43,155 nucleotides of DNA from Ruminococcus sp. (GTDB lineage: Bacteria > Bacillota > Clostridia > Oscillospirales > Acutalibacteraceae), in assembly GCA_022510945.1 (NCBI GenBank), contig JAFLSK010000012.1:1-43155 (forward strand), in the 5' to 3' direction. Below the pieces are notes generated by a model. That model made no database searches, was not told the DNA's origin, and worked only from the letters and a program-made list of their open reading frames with translations. Shown piece by piece: positions 24,463 through 33,767 of this stretch (its first letter is position 1; the number at the start of each line of letters is the position of its first letter). A program made the position numbers and the translations under genes.

Positions 24463-25173
24463 ATGGGATATTTTAATTATCTTTACTACTACAATTGGTC
24501 GTACATTATCTATATGATGCCGCTGATTATCTTCACTATGATTGTGCAGGCAAGGATGAGCTCGACCTTCAAAAAATACAGCGGAATCCCTAATATGCGC
24601 GGTCTTACAGGCGTTCAGGCGGCTGAAAAAGTTCTCCTCTACAACGGCGTAACAGGCGTTCGCATAGAGCGCGTGTCGGGCAGTCTTACCGATCATTTCG
24701 ACCCGCGCACGAACGTTATACGCCTTTCCGATTCAGTGTATAATTCGAATTCTATCGCCGCCGTTGGCGTAGCTTGCCACGAGGCGGGTCACGCTGTTCA
24801 ACACGCAGAGGGCTATGTTCCCAACAAAATCCGTAGTGCGATTCTCCCTGTCGCAAATCTAGGCAGTAAGCTTAGCTGGATTTTCATAATGCTCGGGCTC
24901 GTTTTATCCACGTTCGAGATTTTCCTCTACGTCGGAATTGTGCTTTTCTCAGCCTCCGTTCTCTTTACAGTTGCTACCTTGCCCGTGGAGTTTAACGCCT
25001 CCGCACGCGCACTTAGCTGTATTAAGGAAACGGGTATGCTCATAGACGACGAGTACACCGGCGCAAAGCGTACATTGCAGGCTGCCGCTATGACCTATGT
25101 AGCAGCTACGGCAACCGCAATAGCCCAGCTGCTGAGACTTATTTTGATAACACAGGGCAGAAACAGACGATGA
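24463..25173 (+). CDS. Membrane zinc metallopeptidase, YugP family
   Basis: The 236-aa protein has an N-terminal hydrophobic helix, a soluble segment with the zinc motif HEAGH (in GVACHEAGHAVQHAEGY), and two or three further transmembrane helices, as in PF04298-type Zn peptidases (YugP). The substrate is unknown; membrane-protein quality control is often suggested. It sits between fmt and rsmB as in many Clostridia and overlaps rsmB by 4 nt. Confidence 0.9.
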   Translation: MGYFNYLYYYNWSYIIYMMPLIIFTMIVQARMSSTFKKYSGIPNMRGLTGVQAAEKVLLYNGVTGVRIERVSGSLTDHFDPRTNVIRLSDSVYNSNSIAAVGVACHEAGHAVQHAEGYVPNKIRSAILPVANLGSKLSWIFIMLGLVLSTFEIFLYVGIVLFSASVLFTVATLPVEFNASARALSCIKETGMLIDDEYTGAKRTLQAAAMTYVAATATAIAQLLRLILITQGRNRR

Positions 25174-26510
25174 ACACAAGAAATATCGCGTTCAAAATCC
25201 TGCTCTCTGTAGAGAAGGACGGAGCATATTCCGCTCTCACACTAAATAATTCTATAAAAGAAAATAAACTCAATCATCTCGACTCTTCCTTCGTTTCGGC
25301 ACTCGTGTACGGAGTGTTGGAGCGCAAAATAACGCTCGATTATATAATAAAACAGTATTCTAAAATTCCTTTAAAGAAAATTGATGTAAAAACAAAGCTG
25401 ATTTTAAGGCTTGGAATTTTACAGCTTTTGTTTATGGACAAGGTGCCCGACAGCGCCGCCGTGAACGAGAGCGTAAACCTCGCTAAAAAAAATAAGCTTT
25501 ACAAATCATCAGGCTTCATCAACGGAATTCTGCGCAGCATAACCCGCGCAGAGGTCAAGTATAAGCTGCCCGACGAGAAAAAGGACAAGCTATATTACCT
25601 TTCGGTGAAATACTCCTGCCCGCGGGATATTGTACGATTGTGGATAGAGTCCTACGGCGAGGAAAACGCTGTCGGTATCCTCAAGTCACTATCAGGACGT
25701 CCTCAGCTCACCGCGAGGGTAAATACGCTGAAAACGAACGTCGACTCGCTCATAGATGAACTCGAAAAAGAAAACGTAAAATCAGAAAAATCTCCGCTTA
25801 TTGATAACGCGCTTTTGCTCACCGACACCGGCTCGATAGAGAATCTTAAAGCGTATAGGGAAGGTAAGCTATACATTCAGGACTGCGCCTCTCAGATTTG
25901 TATCAAGGCGCTGAGTCCTGAACCAAACGACATTATGCTCGATGTATGCTCCGCACCCGGCGGCAAGTCCTTCACATCTGCTCAGTATATGGAAAACAGC
26001 GGCGAAATCCACGCGTTCGATATTTACGAGCATAAGCTGAAATTGATTAACGACACAGCAAGTCGACTCGGTATAACCAATATCAAAACCGCAATCCGAA
26101 ACGCCGACACCGACACGTCTGAACTTCCGCTCGCCGACAAGGTGCTGTGCGACGTGCCGTGCTCGGGCTTAGGCATAATACTGCGCAAGCCCGAAATCCG
26201 TTATAAAGATGATTTATTTAACCCCGATTTGCCAAAATTACAGTACAGAATTCTCTGTAACACCGCAAGGTTTGTAAAAGCGGGCGGAACACTCGTTTAT
26301 TCCACCTGTACCTTAAATCCCGCAGAAAATCAGAAGAATGCAGAAAAATTCCTGCGAGAGCACCCCGATTTCGAACCGCTTGCACTGAACCTGAATGTAA
26401 AAAGGCTGATTGATGAGCCCGAGCATATGCTCACACTTTTTCCGCAGGCAAACCACACTGACGGATTCTTTATTTCAGCCTTCAAAAAATCAACTAAGGA
26501 ACCGATATGA
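25170..26510 (+). CDS. rsmB: 16S rRNA m5C967 methyltransferase RsmB
   Basis: RsmB (446 aa) combines an N-terminal NusB-like RNA-binding domain (about 1-130) with a SAM-dependent methyltransferase. SAM binding: LDVCSAPGGKSFTSAQ. The two catalytic cysteines lie in CDVPCSGLGII and YSTCTLNPAEN. It overlaps rlmN by 4 nt (ATGA). Length is normal. Confidence 0.96.
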   Translation: MNTRNIAFKILLSVEKDGAYSALTLNNSIKENKLNHLDSSFVSALVYGVLERKITLDYIIKQYSKIPLKKIDVKTKLILRLGILQLLFMDKVPDSAAVNESVNLAKKNKLYKSSGFINGILRSITRAEVKYKLPDEKKDKLYYLSVKYSCPRDIVRLWIESYGEENAVGILKSLSGRPQLTARVNTLKTNVDSLIDELEKENVKSEKSPLIDNALLLTDTGSIENLKAYREGKLYIQDCASQICIKALSPEPNDIMLDVCSAPGGKSFTSAQYMENSGEIHAFDIYEHKLKLINDTASRLGITNIKTAIRNADTDTSELPLADKVLCDVPCSGLGIILRKPEIRYKDDLFNPDLPKLQYRILCNTARFVKAGGTLVYSTCTLNPAENQKNAEKFLREHPDFEPLALNLNVKRLIDEPEHMLTLFPQANHTDGFFISAFKKSTKEPI

Positions 26511-27544
26511 CCGACATCAAATCTCTCTATCTAAGCGAACTTCAAAACTTCATAACAGAAAACGGATTCCCGAAATTCCGCGCCAAGCAAATCCACGACT
26601 GGCTTAATAAGGGCGTTACATATTTCGACGAAATGCACAATCTTCCGAAAAATCTCATCGAATTTCTGAGTGCAAGTTGTTACATTTCTGTTGCAAATAT
26701 TGAAAAAAAGCTCACATCACGTTATGATAAAACAGTGAAGTATCTTTTTCGCCTTTATGACGGAGAGTTTGTCGAAACCGTAGTGATGAGCTATCATCAC
26801 GGCTATTCTATCTGCGTTTCGACTCAGGTCGGCTGCAAGATGGGTTGTACCTTCTGCGCAACGGGCAAGAGCGGATTTTCGCGTTCGCTTTCAGCGTCCG
26901 AAATTTTAGCACAGATAGAGAGCGCCCAGCGCGATTTAGGTGTACGAATCAGTAACATCGTCCTTATGGGAATGGGCGAGCCTTTAGATAACTACGATAA
27001 TGTCGTGAGATTTCTAAGGCTCGTATCGAGTGAACAGGGACTTAACATAGGTATGCGCCACATAACTCTCTCAACCTGCGGACTCGTGCCTAAGATTTAT
27101 GACCTTGCAAACGAGGAACTTGCAATCACGCTTTCCGTTTCGCTTCACGCTCCCGACGACGAAACAAGAAGTAAGACAATGCCTGTTAATAACACATATC
27201 CCTTAAAGGATTTAATCAAGGCTTGCAGAGATTATTTCGATAAAACCGGCAGGCGCATTAGCTTCGAATACGCTATGATTGACGGAGTTAACGACTCCGA
27301 CGAGTGCGCAAAAAAACTCGCCGCACTCTTAAACGGCCTTAATTGTCATATAAATCTTATTCCCGTAAACAGCGTAAAAGGCAGCTCCTTTAAAAAGAGC
27401 AAACTCGAGCGCCAGCGGGCCTTTATAAATATTCTCGAGAAGAAGGGAATCGCGGCTACCGTGAGGAGAACCCTCGGAAGCGACATCAACGCTTCCTGCG
27501 GTCAGCTTAAGCGAAATCATACTGATAAAGAAGGAGGAATTTGA
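26507..27544 (+). CDS. rlmN: 23S rRNA/tRNA adenine-C2 methyltransferase RlmN
   Basis: RlmN (345 aa) is a radical-SAM enzyme that makes m2A2503 in 23S rRNA and m2A37 in some tRNAs. The 4Fe-4S motif CKMGCTFCATGKSGF is intact. The second catalytic Cys lies in the C-terminal NASCGQLK, and the first in the central cluster region. It sits between rsmB and the phosphatase gene, as in Bacillus and Clostridia. Confidence 0.96.
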   Translation: MTDIKSLYLSELQNFITENGFPKFRAKQIHDWLNKGVTYFDEMHNLPKNLIEFLSASCYISVANIEKKLTSRYDKTVKYLFRLYDGEFVETVVMSYHHGYSICVSTQVGCKMGCTFCATGKSGFSRSLSASEILAQIESAQRDLGVRISNIVLMGMGEPLDNYDNVVRFLRLVSSEQGLNIGMRHITLSTCGLVPKIYDLANEELAITLSVSLHAPDDETRSKTMPVNNTYPLKDLIKACRDYFDKTGRRISFEYAMIDGVNDSDECAKKLAALLNGLNCHINLIPVNSVKGSSFKKSKLERQRAFINILEKKGIAATVRRTLGSDINASCGQLKRNHTDKEGGI

Positions 27545-27545
27545 C

Positions 27546-28271
27546 TTGGAAATTTTCAGTAAAAGCGACATCGGTCTTGTACGCACTCAGAATCAGGATG
27601 ACTGCCGTTTCGGCGTTATTTCCCCAAGCTGCGCGTGGGCTGTGGTCTGCGACGGTATGGGCGGAGCCAACGGCGGAAATATTGCGAGTGCGACTGCTGT
27701 TGAATACATAAGCACGGAAATCCAGAAAATGTTTTCTGAGGATTTATCCAAGGCAGAACTCTCGACGCTTATGACGGAAATCGTTTCTCAGGCGAACCGT
27801 GAAATCTTTAAGATGGCTAATAACGACGTAGAGCTTACCGGAATGGGTACCACCTGCGAGTTTGTACTCGTAAAGGACACCACCTGTCACGTTGTTCACG
27901 TCGGCGACAGCCGTACCTACGCTATCCGCGGAGGCAAGATTAAGCAGCTTACCGAGGACCACTCTGTCGTTCAGGAAATGGTGCGTCGCGGCGAGATAAC
28001 CGCCGAGCAGGCCCAGACTCATCCGAACAAGAACTTTATCACCCGCGCGCTCGGAATCAAATCCGACGTTCACCTCGATTATATTGAAGCCAACTTTATT
28101 TACGGAGATGTGCTTTTAGTATGCACCGACGGCTTCTCTAACTGCGTCTCTACCGGAGATATGGTAAAGCTCTGCCACGAAAACCGCGGCGAGGGGCTTA
28201 CGGACAAGCTTATTGAAAAAGCTAAGGACGGCGGCGGCTCGGATAATATCACCGTTGCTGTAATATACTGA
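27546..28271 (+). CDS. prpC: PP2C-type protein phosphatase (PrpC/Stp)
   Basis: The 241-aa protein is the cognate phosphatase of the following PASTA kinase. PPM metal-binding motifs are visible: GLVRTQNQDDC, VVCDGMGGANGG, HVGDSRTYAIRGG and GGGSDNITVAVI. It starts with TTG (no ATG in the right place), 8 nt after AAGGAGG, one base after the rlmN stop. Expression is thus coupled to rlmN. Confidence 0.95.
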   Translation: MEIFSKSDIGLVRTQNQDDCRFGVISPSCAWAVVCDGMGGANGGNIASATAVEYISTEIQKMFSEDLSKAELSTLMTEIVSQANREIFKMANNDVELTGMGTTCEFVLVKDTTCHVVHVGDSRTYAIRGGKIKQLTEDHSVVQEMVRRGEITAEQAQTHPNKNFITRALGIKSDVHLDYIEANFIYGDVLLVCTDGFSNCVSTGDMVKLCHENRGEGLTDKLIEKAKDGGGSDNITVAVIY

Positions 28272-28289
28272 GGATAGGGAGGGACTTCT

Positions 28290-30356
28290 TTGGATAAATA
28301 CAGTGGCAAAAAGCTCGACGGTCGCTACGAAATCCACGAGCTTATCGGCGTAGGCGGTATGGCGTATGTGTACCGCTGTACCGATACGATTGACGACCGT
28401 GAAGTTGCGGTCAAAATCCTCAAGGACGAATTTTTAAACAACGAGGAGTTTATCCGCCGTTTTAAAAACGAGAGTAAAGCTATCGCTATGCTTTCTCACC
28501 CTAACATCGTAAAGGTCTACGACGTAAGCTTCGGCGATATGATTCAGTATATCGTTATGGAGTATATCGACGGAATCACCCTCAAGGAATATATCGAGCA
28601 GCAGGGCGTTTTAGATTGGCGCGAGGCTCTGCACCTCACCACTCAGATTCTTAAGGCTTTACAGCACGCTCACAACAAGGGCGTAGTTCACCGCGACATA
28701 AAGCCTCATAATATTATGCTTTTGCAGGACGGCACTATCAAGGTGACCGACTTCGGCATAGCCCGTCTTACGGATAAAGCTACGAAAACTATGACCGAAC
28801 AGGCGATAGGCTCCGTTCATTATATTGCTCCCGAGCAGGCCCGCGGCAGCAAAACAGACGGTAAGTCCGACATCTATTCCGTCGGTGTAATGCTCTACGA
28901 GATGATTACGGGCAAGCTGCCGTTCGAAGCGGACAGCGCCGTTTCCGTTGCTTTGATGCAGCTTCAGTCAACTCCCGTTATGCCGCGCGACATAAATCCC
29001 GGTATTCCGCTCGGACTAGAGCAGATAACTATGCACGCTATGCAGAAGAACCCCGCTCAGCGCTACGCCACCGCGCTCGATATGCTCGGCGATCTTGAGC
29101 GTTTCAGGCTCAATCCAAGCGTGCGCTTTGATTACAAGCATTTCGTGGATTCTGACCCGACAAAATATGTTAAAAATATTAAAAAAACAAAAAGACCTGA
29201 GCCCGATACGTTAGAGGAAGATAACGACGAGGCGGAGGATATAAAAAAGAAAAAGGAGCATAAGACCTCCTACTATGCTGTTAAAACAGCGATAATTTGC
29301 ACCGTTTCCTTAGTGGTTATATTTATGCTTATTGCTCTGCTCAAGGGCTGTTCGTCGTCTCAGGCGACCGACGTTGAGGTGCCTAATTTCATAGGTATGA
29401 ACATCTCTGAAGCAAACAGCAATAACCCCAACCACTTTAAGTTCGAGATAAAGAGCAAGTTTGTCAAGAATAAGGAAATGGGCGAGATTCTTGCTCAGGA
29501 CCCCGAGCCCGGTTCAAAGCTCGTTAAGTCAAATTCCGTAATTGAGCTGACCGTAAACGGCACAGATACCGAGGTTTCTGTACCGTATTGTAAGAATACT
29601 ACGAAAAAAGAGGCTGTTAAGGCTTTAGAGGATAAAAACTTTACCGTTGATGTGATAGAAGTCTACGATTCGCTCACACCTAAGGGATATGTCTGCGACA
29701 CATTCCCGCCGGCGGGCGTTAAGTGCACGGTAGGCTCAGTGGTGTATGTGATAGTGTCCGAGGATGAATATCACGAAAAGATAGAAGTTCCTAAGGTTAC
29801 CGACCTCTCGCTTTCCGAGGCTCAAAGCACGCTCGGAGACGCACTCGAGTGCAGATACACCTACGACGACGACAGCCTCGAGCCCGAGGGAACCGTTATA
29901 GGACAGTCTCCGCTCCAGTACAGTAAGGTTGAAGAGGGCACGATTATTAATCTTGTGGTAAGCTCAGGTAAGGGAAGTCAGACGACCGTGCCGATTACGA
30001 TTGATATGCCGACAAACGTTGATTTCAATATCAAAATGACCGTTTCCGTCGACGGCAAGGTTGACAGCGCGTACAGCAAGACCATCAATCCTATGTACAA
30101 TACAAGCTATGCTATGACCTTCACCGGCAGCGGCTCATCAACCATAGTGGTTATGCTCGACGGACAGATTTACCGTACCTTTGTAATCGACTACACGACC
30201 AAAAATTATACGGTCAAAAACGGCGAGTATATTCCTCCGCAGCCCGAGACCGAGCCCGAAACCGTGCCTGAGACCGAGCCGCCGACTGAACCGCCTACGC
30301 AGATGACAATGCCTCCGGAAACCGGGTATTACGAGCCCTTAGACGGCGAGTATTAA
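28290..30356 (+). CDS. prkC: PASTA-domain Ser/Thr protein kinase (PrkC/Stk)
   Basis: The 688-aa transmembrane kinase senses muropeptides or lipid II through PASTA domains and controls cell-wall growth and dormancy. The kinase lobe is complete: glycine loop GVGGMAYVY, AVKILK lysine, HRDIKPHN, DFG in VTDFGIARL, APEQ. A basic linker and one transmembrane helix (about 332-354) precede three PASTA repeats (about 370-565) and a C-terminal beta domain with a Pro/Glu/Thr-rich tail. The start is TTG after GGGAGGG, like the phosphatase before it. Confidence 0.96.
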   Translation: MDKYSGKKLDGRYEIHELIGVGGMAYVYRCTDTIDDREVAVKILKDEFLNNEEFIRRFKNESKAIAMLSHPNIVKVYDVSFGDMIQYIVMEYIDGITLKEYIEQQGVLDWREALHLTTQILKALQHAHNKGVVHRDIKPHNIMLLQDGTIKVTDFGIARLTDKATKTMTEQAIGSVHYIAPEQARGSKTDGKSDIYSVGVMLYEMITGKLPFEADSAVSVALMQLQSTPVMPRDINPGIPLGLEQITMHAMQKNPAQRYATALDMLGDLERFRLNPSVRFDYKHFVDSDPTKYVKNIKKTKRPEPDTLEEDNDEAEDIKKKKEHKTSYYAVKTAIICTVSLVVIFMLIALLKGCSSSQATDVEVPNFIGMNISEANSNNPNHFKFEIKSKFVKNKEMGEILAQDPEPGSKLVKSNSVIELTVNGTDTEVSVPYCKNTTKKEAVKALEDKNFTVDVIEVYDSLTPKGYVCDTFPPAGVKCTVGSVVYVIVSEDEYHEKIEVPKVTDLSLSEAQSTLGDALECRYTYDDDSLEPEGTVIGQSPLQYSKVEEGTIINLVVSSGKGSQTTVPITIDMPTNVDFNIKMTVSVDGKVDSAYSKTINPMYNTSYAMTFTGSGSSTIVVMLDGQIYRTFVIDYTTKNYTVKNGEYIPPQPETEPETVPETEPPTEPPTQMTMPPETGYYEPLDGEY

Positions 30357-30369
30357 TGACGGTGAGTAA

Positions 30370-31257
30370 ATGAGTAATATAAACGGAATTATCCTGAAAA
30401 GCACAGGCGGCTTCTATTATGTAGAAGCCGCCGGCGATATATACGAGTGTAAGGCTCGCGGAATTTTTCGGAAAAAGAATAATTCTCCCCGAGTAGGCGA
30501 CAGAGTTGAAATCTCCGTACCCGACGACGGATACTCTGCGATTGAGAAAATACTTCCGCGAAAAAACACTCTGCGCCGTCCGCCGCTCGCGAACATCGAT
30601 ATGCTTGTCATAGTCGTTTCAACAGTCGACCCCGCGCCGAATTATCTCGTCATAGACAAGATGACCGCCGCTGCTGTCGATAACGAAATCGAGCCCGTTG
30701 TGGTTATTTCGAAGTCTGACTTGAAGTCGGGCGACGAGCTCTGTGAGACATATCGTAAAGCGGGGATAAAAGCCTTTCAGTATTCACCCGAAAACGCAGA
30801 GTCTGTAGCTGAAATCAAAAATCTGCTTAACGGTAAAATATCCGCCTTCACCGGAAACAGCGGAGTCGGAAAATCTACTTTGCTCAATATTCTCTATCCT
30901 GACTTAGCTTTGGAAACAGGCGAAATAAGTGAAAAGCTCGGTAGAGGCCGACACACGACCCGTACAGTCGAGCTCTTTAAAATAGGCAGCGGTTACGTCG
31001 CTGACACACCCGGCTTTTCCACGGTTGACCTTGAGCGGTACAATATGATAGACAAGGATAATATCCAGTTCTGTTTCCCTGAGTTCAAGGAATATCTCAC
31101 AACCTGTCAGTTTACCTCCTGCTCTCACACCTGCGAAAAGGGATGTAGTATTATAGCCGCAGTAAAGGACGGCATAATTCCTGAAAGCCGCCACAAAAGC
31201 TACGTTGCTATGTACGACGAGGTTAAGGATATTAAGGAGTGGCAGAGAAAACAATGA
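30370..31257 (+). CDS. rsgA: Ribosome small-subunit-dependent GTPase A
   Basis: RsgA (295 aa) is a circularly permuted GTPase that checks late 30S assembly. Order: N-terminal OB fold, G4-like SKSD (in VVISKSDLKSG), then G1 GNSGVGKST and G3 DTPGFS, then a zinc knuckle in CQFTSCSHTCEKGC. The order G4-G1-G3 confirms the permutation. It overlaps thiN as ATGA. rpe, usually between rsgA and thiN in Firmicutes, is absent. Confidence 0.95.
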   Translation: MSNINGIILKSTGGFYYVEAAGDIYECKARGIFRKKNNSPRVGDRVEISVPDDGYSAIEKILPRKNTLRRPPLANIDMLVIVVSTVDPAPNYLVIDKMTAAAVDNEIEPVVVISKSDLKSGDELCETYRKAGIKAFQYSPENAESVAEIKNLLNGKISAFTGNSGVGKSTLLNILYPDLALETGEISEKLGRGRHTTRTVELFKIGSGYVADTPGFSTVDLERYNMIDKDNIQFCFPEFKEYLTTCQFTSCSHTCEKGCSIIAAVKDGIIPESRHKSYVAMYDEVKDIKEWQRKQ

Positions 31258-31889
31258 ACAGATGTGTTATAATCTGCGGCGCTCCCAACGCCGACGTTGA
31301 TTTTATAAGGCAGGCAGTAGACCCTTCCGACGACTTTGTTATCTGCGCCGACAGCGGCTATGCTTACGCTGAAAAGGCAGGCATACGCCCCGACCTTTTT
31401 GTCGGTGATTTTGATTCGTTTCTCGGTATATTGCCCGAGGATATCCCAAAAGTTACACTGAAAACGCATAAGGATGACACGGACTCTATGCACTGCGCAG
31501 CAGTTGCACTTGAGCGCGGATACAGGGAAGTTATACTCCTTGCCGCTACAGGAGGAAGACTCGACCATACTCTTGCTAATATTTCGGTGTTACAATACCT
31601 AACGGAAAACGGCGCGAAGGCGTCTATCCTCTCTGACAGGGAAGAGGTGTTTTTCCTTCCTAAGGGACGATATACACTTGATAATGTAGAGGGCAAAACC
31701 TTTTCTGTTTTTCCGTTCGGCTGTCCCGAGGTGGTTGTGACATATAACTGCAAGGTCGAGTATCCTGTCGAGAAGCTGAAAATTCTCAGCTCAGACACTA
31801 TAGGTGTTTCCAATATATTTCACGACGATAGAGCAGAGGTCGTTGTTGACTCGGGTTCTGCTGTTTTAATAGTAGAAAATCGTCTTTAA
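31254..31889 (+). CDS. thiN: Thiamine pyrophosphokinase
   Basis: ThiN (211 aa) converts thiamine to thiamine pyrophosphate. Motifs: ICADSGYAYAEKAG, VGDFDS, KDDTDSMHCA, and GGRLDHTLANI. The frame opens at a GTG at 31239, but the ATG at 31254 overlaps the rsgA stop (ATGA) and gives the usual start MNRCVIICGAPN. It is the last gene before the terminator at 31977-32006. Confidence 0.94.
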   Translation: MNRCVIICGAPNADVDFIRQAVDPSDDFVICADSGYAYAEKAGIRPDLFVGDFDSFLGILPEDIPKVTLKTHKDDTDSMHCAAVALERGYREVILLAATGGRLDHTLANISVLQYLTENGAKASILSDREEVFFLPKGRYTLDNVEGKTFSVFPFGCPEVVVTYNCKVEYPVEKLKILSSDTIGVSNIFHDDRAEVVVDSGSAVLIVENRL

Positions 31890-31976
31890 TTCTCTAAAAG
31901 TATTAAAAAAGTAACCTTTTCGGTTGATTTCTACCTTATTCGTTACCAAACGAAACCTCATCTAACAAAACTGTAA

Positions 31977-32006
31977 CAATAAAAGCCTTTCCTTTTATTG
32001 CTTTTT
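31977..32006 (+). terminator. Terminator of the yicC-thiN operon
   Basis: CAATAAAAG (31977-31985) pairs with CTTTTATTG (31992-32000) and is followed by CTTTTT. The AT-rich stem makes it weaker than others here. Confidence 0.7.
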
Positions 32007-32034
32007 GAGAATTAATTATGCTATAATTTATAAT
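32005..32034 (+). promoter_or_regulatory. Promoter of the pseudokinase gene
   Basis: TTGAGA (32005-32010), 18 bp, TATAAT (32029-32034). A second TATAAT at 32022-32027 has no suitably spaced -35. The start codon is 39 nt downstream. Confidence 0.6.
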
Positions 32035-32073
32035 AGAATGCTAAAATATTGTAAATAATCAGGAGGTACACGG

Positions 32074-33708
32074 ATGTCATTATGTATGGGCTGTATGCGG
32101 GAAATCGGCGATCATATCAAATGCCCGAGCTGTGGTTTTGATAATTCAAAGAAACAGCACTCCCCGTATTTACCGTATGGAACTATCCTCCACGGAAGAT
32201 ATATTATAGGCTCCGTCATTGATACAAACGGCGAGAGCTCACGCTACATTTCCTTTGACAAGCACACCGGCGATGTTGTTATCGTCTGTGAGTTTTTGCC
32301 GATGGGTCTTTTTGCGCGTGAAAACGGCGAAATTAATCTCTCGGTAAAGTTCGAGAACGACGACATATTCCGCAAGCTTATGTCGGACTTTATTTCTTAC
32401 TTCCGCACTATCGCGGAGCTTAAGGATTTCTCCGCGCTTATAAAAATCCACAATATTTTCCAAGAAAATAACACCGCTTATGTAATAGAAGAGAATCAGG
32501 ACCTCATCCCGTTTGAAGAGTACATCGAGCGCAGCAACGGCCACCTTGACTGGGACATAGCGCGTCCGCTGTTTATGCCTGTTATCTCCGCTTTAGAGGC
32601 GCTTCATCGCCGCGGTCTCGGTCACTACGCTATCTCTCCGAAGAATATGTATGTGACCGCGTTCGGCAAGATTAAGATTGCGGGTTTTGCTACTGCAAAC
32701 GAGCGCAAGCGCGGCACACCGCTGAAGTCTCAGCTGTATTCGGGTTGTGCTGCTCCCGAGCAGTACGCCGAGAATTTTCCGATAGACAGTATAACCGAGA
32801 TTTACGGAATTTCCGCCACGCTTTTCTATGCTCTGACGGGTAATCTCCCTGCGAACGCAAGGGAACGCCTAAAGGATTCTCGTCTGCTTATGAGCACAAG
32901 CACTGTAAAGCGTTTACCGCCTCACGTTGTCACTGCTATCGCGAACGGCTTGCAGGTAAAGCGCGAGAACCGTATCACCGATTTTGACGACTTACGTTCT
33001 CAGCTTTCTGTTTCTCACACAGCGCAGGCTATTCAGGAGGAAATCTCCCGTACAGCTAATATGAACGTGAAAAAATCCGATATAAATAAGGCGCAGGGTA
33101 TTTCCAACCGCACTGTAAGTATAATCGCCGCAATTATTTCAATCCTTGTTGTCGGCACGCTCGGAGTACTTTTTGTTATTCAAAACCCGTTTGCAGGTAT
33201 TTTTGAAGATAATAACGTGGAGGAAACTCAGTCCGCCACAGAAGCCTGGACAGGCGAAACCATTCCGAATTATGTAGGTATGTCCTACGAGGATGCCGTC
33301 AAGGATGCAGAAAAGGCGGGCGATATAAACGTCTACCGCGACACCGACGAAAGCTACAGCGACGAATTTGCCGAGGGTGTGATTATGGAGCAGTCCCCGA
33401 AGGAGGGCTCTGAGCTTACCGCCTCAGGCGACATCTCAATCACCGTAAAGGTCAGCAAAGGCTTGCAGATGCGCGAGCTTCCTAAAATCAAGAACAAGAC
33501 CGTAAATATTGCCGCTAAGGCTTTGGCAAACCAAGGCTTTGTCGTTGACGCTGAGTACCAGTACAGCGATATGTATGAAGAAGGCACGGTAATAGGCTAC
33601 AGAGACTATAAGAACGGAGACACCCTCGAGGACGGCTCAACCGTCACGATTATTGTCAGCAAGGGTGTGGAGAAAACCGAACCTCCCGCAACATACGGCG
33701 AAGAATAA
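32074..33708 (+). CDS. Zinc-ribbon pseudokinase with transmembrane helix and PASTA domains
   Basis: The 544-aa protein has a zinc ribbon (Cys4, Cys7, Cys17, Cys20), a kinase-like domain (about 38-312), a transmembrane helix (348-369) and two PASTA-like repeats (about 392-530). Catalytic residues are gone: HRD is HYA (184-186), DFG is GFA (204-206), the glycine loop reads GSVIDTNGES, and the beta-3 lysine is replaced (VVIVCEF). The C-lobe structural motifs AAPEQYAE and TEIYGISATLFYALTG are kept. So it is likely a scaffold or allosteric partner, perhaps of the PASTA kinase 2 kb upstream. It has its own promoter and an AGGAGGT site. Confidence 0.88.
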   Translation: MSLCMGCMREIGDHIKCPSCGFDNSKKQHSPYLPYGTILHGRYIIGSVIDTNGESSRYISFDKHTGDVVIVCEFLPMGLFARENGEINLSVKFENDDIFRKLMSDFISYFRTIAELKDFSALIKIHNIFQENNTAYVIEENQDLIPFEEYIERSNGHLDWDIARPLFMPVISALEALHRRGLGHYAISPKNMYVTAFGKIKIAGFATANERKRGTPLKSQLYSGCAAPEQYAENFPIDSITEIYGISATLFYALTGNLPANARERLKDSRLLMSTSTVKRLPPHVVTAIANGLQVKRENRITDFDDLRSQLSVSHTAQAIQEEISRTANMNVKKSDINKAQGISNRTVSIIAAIISILVVGTLGVLFVIQNPFAGIFEDNNVEETQSATEAWTGETIPNYVGMSYEDAVKDAEKAGDINVYRDTDESYSDEFAEGVIMEQSPKEGSELTASGDISITVKVSKGLQMRELPKIKNKTVNIAAKALANQGFVVDAEYQYSDMYEEGTVIGYRDYKNGDTLEDGSTVTIIVSKGVEKTEPPATYGEE

Positions 33709-33716
33709 ATATAAGA

Positions 33717-33753
33717 TACCCGCTATGTGGCTTGACATAGCGGGTACGTTTTC
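33717..33753. terminator. Bidirectional terminator, pseudokinase/XRE
   Basis: A 12-bp perfect stem TACCCGCTATGT/ACATAGCGGGTA (33717-33728 with 33735-33746) with CGTTTTCG after it. It lies between convergent genes. Confidence 0.85.
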
Positions 33754-33767
33754 GTAAAATTAGAGTG

